Part shown: one piece after another, positions 15,887-23,856 of the stretch | How positions within the stretch are numbered: the stretch's first letter is position 1 | How the letters are laid out: each line of letters begins with the position of its first letter | Assembly: GCA_963818855.1 (NCBI GenBank) | Contig: CAWFUH010000017.1 | Coordinates: 1 to 64,000, forward strand | Length of the DNA: 64,000 nucleotides | From: Bog-159 sp963818855 | GTDB taxonomy: Bacteria; Acidobacteriota; Terriglobia; Bryobacterales; Bryobacteraceae | Reading direction: 5' to 3' | Notes under the pieces: generated by a model | What the model saw: the letters and a program-made list of their open reading frames with translations, nothing else | Told to the model about the DNA's origin: nothing | Database searches by the model: none | Made by a program: the position numbers and the translations under genes

Positions 15887-16753
15887 TCACTGGCTCTTTG
15901 TTGCGGGCTTAGGTTCTTCGGGTTTAGGTTCTTCGGGCTTGGGCTCGGACTTGGCCTCCGTTTGGACTTCCGGCTTGGGCTTGGCTTCAAGCTTGTCCTT
16001 CTCCTTCAGAAGCTCGTCGACGCCCTTTCCCAGCGACGCCAGATAATCCGCGATGCTCCAGGCCACCTTCTGTCCATTCGTGGTGAGTTCAATGCCGCCG
16101 ATCAGGTCTGGGGCGGTTTCGAACCGGACGCGGATTTCAGCCGAGAAGGTTTCGTTGAGCGCGTTTTGTATGGCCACGTGTTGTTCCGCGGGCAGGTCAA
16201 ATGCGCTACGCACCACTGCGGGGCCGGAGGCTGTCTTAAGCGCCTCGGCGAGGCCTTCTTTGGCTTGGCCATCCATCTCCCGCAAGCGTCGCGTGAACAC
16301 CTCGGCCAGGCGTTCTTCCAGACTCGTCGTGGCAAGATCTGTCAGCGCTTTTCGTGCGATGGCGAATACTTCCTGCTGCGTCCGGCGGCTGATTGCTTGA
16401 TGTAAGTTATGCTCTTCGCTCCTCAACGCTTCCTGCCGTTTTGAACTCAAATCCACAGCGGCCTTCCGCGCTTCCTCGAGGAGCCGCTGGCGTTCGGCCT
16501 GCGCCTCTTCTGTCGCTTTGATCATTAGCGCGGCGCGCTGTTGGTCGAACTCCTCGTTCTTGTGCTGGAACTCCTCGTGTTCCTTTTGCGCTTCGGCCTT
16601 TTTCGCGTCGGCGTGCGCGAGTTCCGTAGCGATCCGCTTCTCCCGCTCATCGATGGCGTGGAGTACCGGTTTGTAAAGGAACCGCTTCATCAGCCAAACC
16701 AGGATGAGAAAGTTGAGCGCCTGCGCAACGATGGTGAACCAATCGGCTAACAT
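15887..16753 (-). CDS. atpF: N-type ATPase b subunit, long form
   Basis: A 288-residue b subunit. An N-terminal membrane helix (ADWFTIVAQALNFLILVWLM) is followed by KRFLYKPVLHAIDEREKRI and a long charged coiled coil (about 40-150). The operon has no separate delta gene, and the extra length after about residue 150 probably takes over the delta function, as described for N-ATPases. The last 45 residues are a Pro/Lys/Glu-rich low-complexity tail with repeated KPEEP units. It links the F0 and F1 sectors as the stator. Four bases separate it from atpE. Confidence 0.92.
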   Translation of the reverse strand: MLADWFTIVAQALNFLILVWLMKRFLYKPVLHAIDEREKRIATELAHADAKKAEAQKEHEEFQHKNEEFDQQRAALMIKATEEAQAERQRLLEEARKAAVDLSSKRQEALRSEEHNLHQAISRRTQQEVFAIARKALTDLATTSLEERLAEVFTRRLREMDGQAKEGLAEALKTASGPAVVRSAFDLPAEQHVAIQNALNETFSAEIRVRFETAPDLIGGIELTTNGQKVAWSIADYLASLGKGVDELLKEKDKLEAKPKPEVQTEAKSEPKPEEPKPEEPKPATKSQ

Positions 16754-16757
16754 AAGC

Positions 16758-17039
16758 TTACTTTTTCACGGCTTGCGCGATGACATGGTTCCAGAATGGG
16801 TTGGCGAAGATCAGAATCATCGAGACCACGAAGCAATAGATGGCCGTGGACTCGATCATCGCCAAGCCCACGAACAGGGTCCGGGTGATGGTAGCGGAGG
16901 CATCCGGCTGCTGGGCCAGCGAACTCAGCGCCGTCGCCACTGCCCTCCCTTCCGCCAGTGCGGGTCCCATAGTTCCGAAACCGGTGGTAATGCCGGCGAT
17001 GACAATTGATGCCACCGCGATAATAGTCATGCTATCCAT
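16758..17039 (-). CDS. atpE: N-type ATPase rotor (c) subunit
   Basis: A 93-residue, two-helix c subunit that forms the ion-carrying rotor ring. Helix 1 has GPALAEGRAV, placing Glu30 where sodium-type rings have Gln. The loop is AQQPD, and helix 2 has GLAMIESTAIYCFV with Glu63, Ser64, Thr65 and Tyr68. The ESTxxY set is the classical Na+ signature. The additional Glu in helix 1 gives two carboxylates per site, as reported for N-ATPase rings, for which proton specificity has been argued in one species. The coupling ion here is therefore open. AGGAG lies five to six bases before the ATG. Confidence 0.95.
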   Translation of the reverse strand: MDSMTIIAVASIVIAGITTGFGTMGPALAEGRAVATALSSLAQQPDASATITRTLFVGLAMIESTAIYCFVVSMILIFANPFWNHVIAQAVKK

Positions 17040-17070
17040 AGAGTCTCCTTTTGCTTTGGTGGTTCATCCT

Positions 17071-17763
17071 TTAATCCTTAACGGGTTCCGGCTTGGGCTT
17101 GCGGACCCGCGTTCCGGCCGCGATGTACACTGTCGCCAGGATGCTGAAGATGTACGCCTGCACCATGCCGGTGAGCTGACCGAGCAGCGTCATGACGATC
17201 GGGAAGATGAAGGGCGTAATGGTTAGTAGGATGCCAACAATCATCGCCCCGCTCATCATGTTGCCGAACAAACGGATGGCCAAGGCCAGCGTGCGTGAGA
17301 GTTCGCTAATGATGTTGAATGGCAGCATGAAGAACGTCGGCTGCATATAGGACCTGAGGTAATTACCGACTCCTTGGTCCACAATGCCGAAGAACGGCAC
17401 TGCCACAAACACGCAGAGCGCGAGCGCCGCCGTGGTCGAGAGCGAAGCGGTCGGCGGCTGGTAGACGGGAAAAACGTTACACAGGCTGGCTGTGGCGATA
17501 AACAGAAAAAGCGTGCCGAGAAACGCGATATATTTCTGCGGCTGCCTCAGACCTGCCTCTTCAATCTGTTTCGCAATACCGGTGACAACAATCTCCAGAA
17601 GGTTCTGCCAGCGGGAGCGTTCCAGACCGACAGAAAGGTTGCGCGTGATCAGTCTTGAACCGCCGGCCAGCACAAGCATCAGCGCCCACGTGAACACGAT
17701 GGTGGCGTTGAGCTTGAAGAATCCGTGCTGCCAGAAGATGATCTGATCGGGACTAAGGTGCAT
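17071..17763 (-). CDS. atpB: N-type ATPase a subunit
   Basis: A 230-residue integral membrane stator subunit with about six hydrophobic segments. The essential arginine is in ELSRTLALAIRLFGNMMSG near residue 165, in the helix facing the rotor ring. The N-terminus (PDQIIFWQHGFFKLNATIVF) is typical of the N-ATPase form. It provides the two half-channels for the coupling ion. The start overlaps the end of atpR by 11 bases. The C-terminus ends in a short KPKPEP tail. Confidence 0.95.
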   Translation of the reverse strand: MHLSPDQIIFWQHGFFKLNATIVFTWALMLVLAGGSRLITRNLSVGLERSRWQNLLEIVVTGIAKQIEEAGLRQPQKYIAFLGTLFLFIATASLCNVFPVYQPPTASLSTTAALALCVFVAVPFFGIVDQGVGNYLRSYMQPTFFMLPFNIISELSRTLALAIRLFGNMMSGAMIVGILLTITPFIFPIVMTLLGQLTGMVQAYIFSILATVYIAAGTRVRKPKPEPVKD

Positions 17764-18064
17764 GGTTGGCCGCCTGTGCCAAGTAAGTTGACTTTTCCGC
17801 CGCTCGAGTGAGGCGCATCGCGAAAAGGCGTGCTATGACAAATCCAAGGAGGCACACCAGCAGCCTCTCCCAATGACCGTGCCCGATAAAATAGAAACCC
17901 GCCAGGGCAATGCCGGTTCTTAGCAACAAACTGCCGAGGAACGACAGCGCCGGCTGTTTGGACGAAACGCCGTTGCGAACGGTCCACCAAAGGCCGCCGA
18001 AGAATATCGCACCGAGCAAGACGCCACCCACCAGAGCCAGTACCAGACTCAAAGTTTCACTCAT
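17753..18064 (-). CDS. atpR: N-ATPase accessory membrane protein AtpR
   Basis: A 103-residue protein with three predicted membrane helices (LVLALVGGVLLGAIFFGGLW; an LRTGIALAGFYFIG segment; LVCLLGFVIARLF) and conserved intramembrane arginines. AtpR is found only in N-type ATPase operons, between atpQ and atpB, and is thought to interact with the rotor or help its assembly. Position and helix pattern fit exactly. It overlaps both neighbours by 8-11 bases. Confidence 0.88.
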   Translation of the reverse strand: MSETLSLVLALVGGVLLGAIFFGGLWWTVRNGVSSKQPALSFLGSLLLRTGIALAGFYFIGHGHWERLLVCLLGFVIARLFAMRLTRAAEKSTYLAQAANHAP

Positions 18065-18395
18065 CCTTATTCTCCTGTCCCTCTCGCATCTCCTTGTCTT
18101 CCTTGCTCACCCAATGCCAGGCATTCAAACACCCGATGACCAGGCCGATGACCAGAAACGTCAGCGTCCAGGAAAGATGTCCTGGATTGCGCTTGTCCAG
18201 CCAGATACCGAACGCCGCGCCGAGCAGCGTTGGAACCACCACCGACCAGCCGACAATCCCCATCATGCCCAACCCAAACCAGACACCCTGCGCGGAGTTA
18301 CGCCGCGCCTTGAGCTTGCGCGCTGCCTTCGCGGCGATCTCCCGGCTGAACGCAGCTCGGTCTTTCGCGCCCTTGATTTCCGGGTTTTCACTCAT
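18057..18395 (-). CDS. atpQ: N-ATPase accessory membrane protein AtpQ (AtpZ-like)
   Basis: A 112-residue protein with a charged basic N-terminus (AAKAARKLKARR), two membrane helices (VWFGLGMMGIVGWSVVVPTL and LTFLVIGLVIGCLNAWHWV) and a charged tail. This is the AtpZ/AtpI-like subunit that marks N-ATPase operons and is implicated in rotor assembly or cation supply. Its start overlaps the end of atpC by eight bases and its end overlaps atpR by eight. Confidence 0.88.
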   Translation of the reverse strand: MSENPEIKGAKDRAAFSREIAAKAARKLKARRNSAQGVWFGLGMMGIVGWSVVVPTLLGAAFGIWLDKRNPGHLSWTLTFLVIGLVIGCLNAWHWVSKEDKEMREGQENKDE

Positions 18396-18795
18396 GGTGA
18401 AACTCCGCTATGCGGCTGATGAAATCGCTCTCCATTTTCGCCATCACCGTGCGGACACTCTGCTCCCGTTCGTCCAGGTTCAGAAACTCCTTCTCCACCA
18501 ACGCATGCAGTTGGCCGAGGTCCGTTCCACCGATTGCCTGGCGCACGGAGACCAGCACGTTCAGGCCGGTCTTGACCAGCACCCCTTCGTCGACGGCTAC
18601 ATAAACCTCGCCTTCCCGTGCATTTTCATAGACCAGAATCCCGGGCGCGAGCGCCGCAACGCAGTCCAGCCTGTGTGGCAAGAGTCCGAACGATCCTTCA
18701 CGGGTCTCCGCAACGATGCGCGAGACGCTGGCTTTCTCGGCGAAGATTCCGAACGGCAGGAGAATCTTAAGATGCATGAGCGTCGGCTGCGGCAT
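18388..18795 (-). CDS. atpC: N-type ATPase epsilon subunit
   Basis: A 135-residue subunit with the N-terminal beta-sandwich (HLKILLPFGIFAEKASVSRI, then EGSFGLLPHRLDCVAALAPG) and a short helical C-terminal part (FLNLDEREQSVRTVMAKM). It sits at the foot of the gamma shaft and regulates ATP hydrolysis. The ATG at 18795 is preferred over one at 18777 because GGAGG stands six bases upstream. The gene overlaps the end of atpD by 29 bases; the ORF to 18954 runs within atpD. Confidence 0.9.
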   Translation of the reverse strand: MPQPTLMHLKILLPFGIFAEKASVSRIVAETREGSFGLLPHRLDCVAALAPGILVYENAREGEVYVAVDEGVLVKTGLNVLVSVRQAIGGTDLGQLHALVEKEFLNLDEREQSVRTVMAKMESDFISRIAEFHHE

Positions 18796-20317
18796 GTTCG
18801 ACCTCCCGTTTGGGTTTCGGCTCCGGCTTCTGCGGTTCGGACTTGGGCTCCGGCTTCGAATCGGCGGCGGGCTTCGGGCCGCCCTTGGTCTCGGTTTCAG
18901 GTTCGGCTTTAGCTGCAGGCTTGCCGGCTTTGGCTTTTCCCTTCGCTTCGTCAATCGCCCCGATCATATAGAGCGCACTCTCCGGGTAGTCTTTGAATTC
19001 ATCGCGCAGGATTCGTTCGCAGCCATCCAGCGAGTCTTTGAGGCTGACGAGTTTGCCCTTGATGCCGCTAAATTGCTCGGTGGCGAAAAACGGCTGCGTC
19101 AGGAATCGCTCCAGCCGCCGGGCGCGGGCGACTACCTTGCGATCTTCCGGCGCCAGTTGTTCCAAGCCGAGCATGGCGATGATATCCTTGAGATCTTCGT
19201 ACTGCGCGAGCGTTCGCCTGATTTCCTGCGCCAGCAGATAATGCCGCTCGCCGACGATGCCGGTCGTGGTCATTTTGGAGTTGGATTGCAGCAGATCGAT
19301 GGCCGGGTAAAGTCCTTCACTCGCCCGTTTGCGCGAGAGCACGATGGACGTCGAGAGGTGCGAAAACGTGTGCACCGCCGCGGGGTCGGTCAAATCGTCT
19401 GCCGGCACATACACCGCCTGAATGGATGTGATGGCGCCGGTATCGGTGTTGGCGATGCGCTCCTCCAACCCCGATAGCTCGGTGCCCATCGTGGGCTGAT
19501 AGCCCAGGCGCGACGGCATTTGGCCCATCAAGCCGGACACCTCCATGCCGGCCTGGATAAAGCGGAAAATATTATCGATCAGGAGCAGCACGTCGCGATG
19601 CTCGTCGTCCCGGAAATACTCGGCCATCGTCAGCGCCGCGAGGCCCACGCGGAACCGGCTGCCCGGCGGTTCATTCATCTGCCCGTACACCATCACCATG
19701 TTCGGCAGTACGCCTGCCGCTTTCATGTCACGGTAAAGCTCCTCGCCCTCGCGGCATCGTTCGCCGATCCCGCAAAAAATGCTGACACCCTTCTGATGCG
19801 CAATCATGTTGTGAATCATTTCGGTGAGCAATACGGTCTTACCGACGCCCGCCCCGCCGAACAGGCCCGATTTGCCACCGCGCTCCAGCGGCACCAGTAC
19901 ATCGATGACCTTAATCCCAGTCTCGAAAATCTCGGACTTGGTGGAGCGCCGCGCTAACGCCGGGGGATCTTGATGTACTGTGCGCCATTGGACATCAGCC
20001 GGCGCCGCCTGGCGGTCAATGGCATTCCCAAAGACGTCGAACATGCGCGAGAGAATTCCCTTGCCGACCGGCGCTTTCAACTGCCCTCCCGTGTCTTCCA
20101 CGGCGCTGCCGCGGACGAGCCCTTCGGTGGGGGTCAGCGCGATTCCACGCACGCTATGCGCGTCGAGCTGAGCTAACACCTCGATGGCAATTTTTCCCTC
20201 CTTTGCGTGCAGCAACGAATAGATGGGCGGTAAGTGTGCATCGAATCGTATATCTACGACGCTGCCGCGCACCGATATCACCGCGCCGAGGTTCGAAGGA
20301 GTGGTTTTGTTCTCCAT
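18767..20317 (-). CDS. atpD: N-type ATPase beta subunit with low-complexity tail
   Basis: The catalytic F1 subunit, 516 residues. The P-loop is GLFGGAGVGKTVLLTEM, the catalytic Glu is in IGERCREGEELY, and Walker B is DVLLLIDNIFRF. The DELSEED segment of ordinary beta subunits reads EQLAPED here. After the usual end (about residue 455) comes a tail of some 60 residues rich in Lys, Pro, Glu and Ala. The start MENKTTPSNLGAVISVRG fits the family; the longer frame to 20386 extends into the GH130 gene. It is the first gene of the atpDCQRBEFAG operon, eight bases after GH130. Confidence 0.96.
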   Translation of the reverse strand: MENKTTPSNLGAVISVRGSVVDIRFDAHLPPIYSLLHAKEGKIAIEVLAQLDAHSVRGIALTPTEGLVRGSAVEDTGGQLKAPVGKGILSRMFDVFGNAIDRQAAPADVQWRTVHQDPPALARRSTKSEIFETGIKVIDVLVPLERGGKSGLFGGAGVGKTVLLTEMIHNMIAHQKGVSIFCGIGERCREGEELYRDMKAAGVLPNMVMVYGQMNEPPGSRFRVGLAALTMAEYFRDDEHRDVLLLIDNIFRFIQAGMEVSGLMGQMPSRLGYQPTMGTELSGLEERIANTDTGAITSIQAVYVPADDLTDPAAVHTFSHLSTSIVLSRKRASEGLYPAIDLLQSNSKMTTTGIVGERHYLLAQEIRRTLAQYEDLKDIIAMLGLEQLAPEDRKVVARARRLERFLTQPFFATEQFSGIKGKLVSLKDSLDGCERILRDEFKDYPESALYMIGAIDEAKGKAKAGKPAAKAEPETETKGGPKPAADSKPEPKSEPQKPEPKPKREVEHAAADAHAS

Positions 20318-20324
20318 ATTTGCC

Positions 20325-21431
20325 CTACACCTTTGCTTCCGGCGGGTCGGCGACTCCTCCCGGTGGCAGTACATCCGGCAGGTCAAGGCGTGCTACGCCA
20401 ATCCGGTTGTCAGCCATCCCGAAATAGACGTCGAAGCGGTCCGGTGAGCCAAGATCGTCGCGCCGGTCGATGCCGGTGGGGAACACCACGTTGGCAACGG
20501 CGCCGCGGCGTTCTTGCGGAAGTTCCGGCGTCAACACCGGCTCCGTCGAACGATAACGGATCACGCGCGGATGCTCCTTCGAGAGCACCATCACCCCGGC
20601 CGAGTAGCATAGCTGGTGTCCGTCGTTCCCCGGTTCCATCAAATCGCTGACGCCGTGGTAAACGATCAGCCAGCCATGCCGGGTGAGGATGGGCGGAGTG
20701 CCGGCGCCGATTTTGAGCCGCTCCCAGGGCGATACCGGAGCCGCCAGCCGGTGATGAGCGTCAAACTTGCGGATGCGGTATCGTTCACGCCCCTCCAAGG
20801 CCATCCTGCAATAGGAAATCCAGATGCTTTCCAGATCGAGATCTACCTCACGGAACGCGGGGCGGCGGGCCGTGTCCTCCGGACGAGTGCCGGGAAAAAG
20901 CGGCCGGTGGAGCATAGCCAGATCCGGTCGACCGGAAGGATTAGGAATGGCGACGGGGAAGAGGCTGGCATCTTTATTATCCACGTCGCCTATGTGGATG
21001 CCGTGGTACGGAGCAAAGGTCGCGAGCCCCAGATGCTGCCAGTGGAAGAGGTCCTCCGATAGGGCCAGGGCGATCCGCGGGCCTTCGGGCGAAAGTGCCG
21101 TGTAAGTCATCATGTAGCGCTGGAGCGGTTCCACGAACGTGATACGCGGATCCTCGCAGCCGCCGCCGTTGGGCCGCCTCTCATAATCGGCTTCCGGCTC
21201 CAGTGCGATGCCCAGCCGTTCGACGCCCATGGGATCGCCAACCGCATTGAACCGCACGCGTGCAATGCCGATGCGCGAGTAATTCCCCCGCGCAACCAGC
21301 CGCGGGAACAGGAAGAGATTGCCATCCGGGCCACGAACGGCAGCCGGATTCAGGACGCCTTCGACCTCCTGGGGATTGCCCGGCGCCGGCTCCATCACCA
21401 GTCCCAGACGCTGTAGCTTAAATCCACTCAT
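20325..21431 (-). CDS. GH130 family beta-mannoside phosphorylase
   Basis: A 368-residue five-bladed-propeller enzyme of glycoside hydrolase family 130. Recognisable features are RLVARGNYSRIGIARV, the GGGCEDPRITF box with the catalytic-site Asp, HIGDVDNKDASLFP, and a C-terminal HLRR-equivalent region with WLIVYHGVSD. GH130 enzymes use phosphate to cleave beta-mannosides, releasing mannose 1-phosphate; some members are hydrolases, which the sequence cannot exclude. The ATG at 21431 overlaps the stop of the phosphomannomutase gene (TGATG) and has GGGGA upstream. The next gene up makes Man-6-P from Man-1-P, which supports a phosphorylase role. Confidence 0.9.
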   Translation of the reverse strand: MSGFKLQRLGLVMEPAPGNPQEVEGVLNPAAVRGPDGNLFLFPRLVARGNYSRIGIARVRFNAVGDPMGVERLGIALEPEADYERRPNGGGCEDPRITFVEPLQRYMMTYTALSPEGPRIALALSEDLFHWQHLGLATFAPYHGIHIGDVDNKDASLFPVAIPNPSGRPDLAMLHRPLFPGTRPEDTARRPAFREVDLDLESIWISYCRMALEGRERYRIRKFDAHHRLAAPVSPWERLKIGAGTPPILTRHGWLIVYHGVSDLMEPGNDGHQLCYSAGVMVLSKEHPRVIRYRSTEPVLTPELPQERRGAVANVVFPTGIDRRDDLGSPDRFDVYFGMADNRIGVARLDLPDVLPPGGVADPPEAKV

Positions 21432-22190
21432 CAAATTCCCCGGTCGCCATCTAAACATGCGATGATTGCTTCAGTCACCGGCTTAGTCTCATTGGGACCT
21501 CGCACCGGGATAGAAACCACACCCGCTTGTTCAGCCGGATAGTCGTTTCCCCCGGCGAACAAGGCATCGCCTATGAAAATCATCTCTTTCAACGAAATGC
21601 CCAGGATGTCTCGGAGCTTTCGGATTCCGTAGGCTTTGTCAATGCCGGGTTTGGTGACATCGATGGATGTCGCGCCACCCATGCGTATGGAAAACTCGGG
21701 AATCAAAGTGTCAAGGATCGCTTTGATCTTCTTCCGCTTGCTGTAATCGGGGTCCCATTTCTCCTTTTCCTCCAACGGGGCCTGCTGGCCTAATGCAGAA
21801 AATGTGATCTGGCTTCCCCGGTCTTCAATTACCTCTCCCCAGACCTTTGCGGCCTTGAAGCCCGCCTGTCCGACCGCCTTCTCTAGAGAACTGACGATTT
21901 TCTCCTTTTCATCCGCGGTGAAGTCTTCCGAATACAGCTTTTTCCACTCGGCGTTGTATCGGAAGAACTTTGTTCCAGCATGTCGGAAGAATGGATAGGT
22001 TCACCAAGCGTTCGTCATGGGGACGTTGGGAGAGCACCTGCTCTTCGAACTGGGGCCAATTGCCTCCGGAAATGATGGCCACCTTGACGACACCTAGAAG
22101 GTCGTGCAGCAGTGCCGACATCTTGGGATCGAGAGACGATTTACTTTCGGCAAGCGTGCCGTCCAGATCGTAAACAATCAGCTTTATCAT
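21431..22190 (-). pseudogene. HAD-IIB phosphomannomutase, eukaryotic PMM type, with one frameshift
   Basis: The N-terminal part reads MIKLIVYDLDGTLAESKSSL with the HAD nucleophile motif DLDGT and then VAIISGGNWPQFEEQ. The C-terminal part reads RGSQITFSALGQQAP, SIDVTKPGIDKAYGIRKL and IFIGDALFAGGNDYP. The order and the PGIDKAYG and GDxxxxGGNDY boxes match eukaryotic-type phosphomannomutases, which interconvert Man-1-P and Man-6-P. One extra base at about 21977 splits the gene; removing it restores about 250 residues in one frame. This could be a sequencing error or a real mutation. It lies between the Man-6-P isomerase and GH130 genes, overlapping both. Confidence 0.82.
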
Positions 22191-23269
22191 TCTGGTATCT
22201 CGATTTCCAGCACGTTCACTGCGCCCTGTGGCTGAAAAGTGCACGCGCCGATCGCCGCAGGCAAGAGCCATACGTCGCCTCTTCCAACCGCATAAGTGGC
22301 GCCGCCGTGCTCCACCTGCCCCGCGCCCTCGATACACACCAACACACGCGGCACACCCGCGGCGCCGACGGCAAACGGCGATTGTCCGCGCAGTCGCCAC
22401 AACCGGAAAGGTTCACAGTGAAAGAGCCTCTCGCGCTCCACGGGCGTCGCCGATTCCATTACTGGCGTCACCAAACCGCCCGCACAATCGCCGAAATCGA
22501 TGCAGGCAAGCGCCTGATCGACTTGGAGTGCCCGCGGCCGGCCTGTCTTGGCGTCAACATGGTCCCAGTCGTACAGGCGAAATGTCACGTCGCTGTTCTG
22601 CTGAACTTCGAAAACCACCACGCCGCTGCCCAGAGTGTGAACCGTCCCAGCCGGTATGAAGACACCATCGCCGGCCTTCGGAGTGAAGCACGCGAGGTGC
22701 TCCACGACCGTCCCGTTGGTGAGCGCGCGCCGCAGCATGTCTGCCGTGGCGCCTGGCTTCAGGCCCGCATAGATGCGGCTTTCCGGCCCCGCCTCCAGCA
22801 CCACCCATGCTTCAGTCTTCCCGGTCTCGCCGGCTGGTATCAGATCCACATGCGCGTCCGAGGGATGCACCTGTACCGAGAGCATTTCACGTGCGTCGAG
22901 GAACTTCAGCAGCAGTGGGAATCGGCGGAAACGCCCGGCCAGCTTTCCCATCAATTGTTCCGGAGACTGTTCCAGCAATTGACCGATGGTCCGCCCTTGG
23001 AGCGGTCCGTTGACAACCTGGCTCGGATGGTCATCGCGGTCACTGAGTACCCACGCCTCGCCGATAGGGCCGTCACCCGGCAGCGGTGCGGCGAGCACAT
23101 TGGCCAAACGCCGGCCGCCCCAGAGGCGATACTGATAGATGGGTCCTAATCGCAGGGGATACAAAAGTGTTCGAGTCTGGCTATGCCTCTTTACCTCATC
23201 CATTGCCGGCAGGCCCTTGTCGTCAGCGACTAACGCCCGCGCGGTGTCTATAAGCTCTTGCGCATTCAT
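22187..23269 (-). CDS. manA: Mannose-6-phosphate isomerase with aldolase-derived N-terminus
   Basis: A 360-residue class I phosphomannose isomerase of the cupin type. Zinc-site motifs are LDAREMLSVQVHPSDAHV and GKTEAWVVLEAG, and a later GDGVFIPAGTVHTLG carries the catalytic region. It interconverts Man-6-P and Fru-6-P. The first 25 residues (MNAQELIDTARALVADDKG, then LPAMDE) are not phosphomannose isomerase sequence; they match the start of class I fructose-bisphosphate aldolase. The isomerase proper begins near YPLRLGPIYQYRLWGG. An internal ATG (23203) could also start translation. Its end overlaps the pmm start by four bases. Confidence 0.9.
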   Translation of the reverse strand: MNAQELIDTARALVADDKGLPAMDEVKRHSQTRTLLYPLRLGPIYQYRLWGGRRLANVLAAPLPGDGPIGEAWVLSDRDDHPSQVVNGPLQGRTIGQLLEQSPEQLMGKLAGRFRRFPLLLKFLDAREMLSVQVHPSDAHVDLIPAGETGKTEAWVVLEAGPESRIYAGLKPGATADMLRRALTNGTVVEHLACFTPKAGDGVFIPAGTVHTLGSGVVVFEVQQNSDVTFRLYDWDHVDAKTGRPRALQVDQALACIDFGDCAGGLVTPVMESATPVERERLFHCEPFRLWRLRGQSPFAVGAAGVPRVLVCIEGAGQVEHGGATYAVGRGDVWLLPAAIGACTFQPQGAVNVLEIEIPE

Positions 23270-23277
23270 TTGGGGTT

Positions 23278-23400
23278 ACTCCACTTTCAGCTCCGGATTC
23301 CGCGCGCGCAGCACCGAGTGGATTGGCGGCAAATGATCATTGAACCGTATTATCCACGTCGCCGCCGCGCACCGAGACGCCACCCCCGAATACGATGGCG
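23278..23400 (-). pseudogene. Remnant of a second ATPase beta-subunit gene (atpD 5' part)
   Basis: The minus strand encodes VSVRGGDVDNTV and, after a frame shift, FNDHLPPIHSVLRARNPELK followed by a stop. These align with ISVRGSVVDIRF and FDAHLPPIYSLLHAKEGKI of the intact atpD in this window, and the DNA of 23305-23385 resembles 20206-20290. The remnant breaks off eight bases before the start of manA. It points to a former second atpD copy at this spot, lost by deletion. Confidence 0.6.
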
Positions 23401-23469
23401 CTGCCAGGCAGGGTCCGTCGGCGATCTTGGCAAGGCGTCCTCATTTGTATCGGTCGCGGCCCGAAGCGG

Positions 23470-23832
23470 CTACGCCTCCCCCAACCACTTCCGCGCCTCA
23501 GCGGCGTCGGCATGATCGAAGTATCGGATCGTCGCTTTCGTGAACGGCTTGCAGAACGTTGCCATGCCGTGCTGCCACTTATTTTCCCCGACCATCGCGA
23601 GCCGTTCGATGTCGGCGAAGTGTTTCATGTCGAACTTGATGTCCTCCCACAGCGCACCGCCTTCCCAGCCGTGGAAACCGGCCATGTCGAACAGCACGCT
23701 CAGTTTTCCATGCTGCCGGACGAGTCGCTCGAACTCGGGCACAAAGTGTCCGTAATCTGCTTTTGCCAGCTTTCCGCTGACGTGAACGGCGAGAATCTTC
23801 CCACCGTTCTCTTCATTGAGTTGAATTGCCAT
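23470..23832 (-). CDS. SpoIIAA-like (STAS-fold) protein
   Basis: A 120-residue protein of the SpoIIAA-like family: LAVHVSGKLAKADYGHFVPE, then LSVLFDMAGFHGWEGGALWE, DIKFDMKHFADIERLAMVGE and a terminal AEARKWLGE. The phosphorylatable serine of true anti-anti-sigma factors is not obvious. These proteins are found with phosphoketolase and stress genes in several bacteria, but a specific role is unknown. A clear AAGGAG stands six bases before the ATG. It lies between xfp and manA on the same strand. Confidence 0.85.
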   Translation of the reverse strand: MAIQLNEENGGKILAVHVSGKLAKADYGHFVPEFERLVRQHGKLSVLFDMAGFHGWEGGALWEDIKFDMKHFADIERLAMVGENKWQHGMATFCKPFTKATIRYFDHADAAEARKWLGEA

Positions 23833-23856
23833 GATGGACTCCTTGGTTGTTCTCGC

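Noticed and set aside
15323..16405. 360-codon plus-strand ORF with a Gly/Leu-repeat section
   Set aside because: Antisense of atpA and atpF; the repetitive part is the complement of the Pro/Lys/Glu tail.
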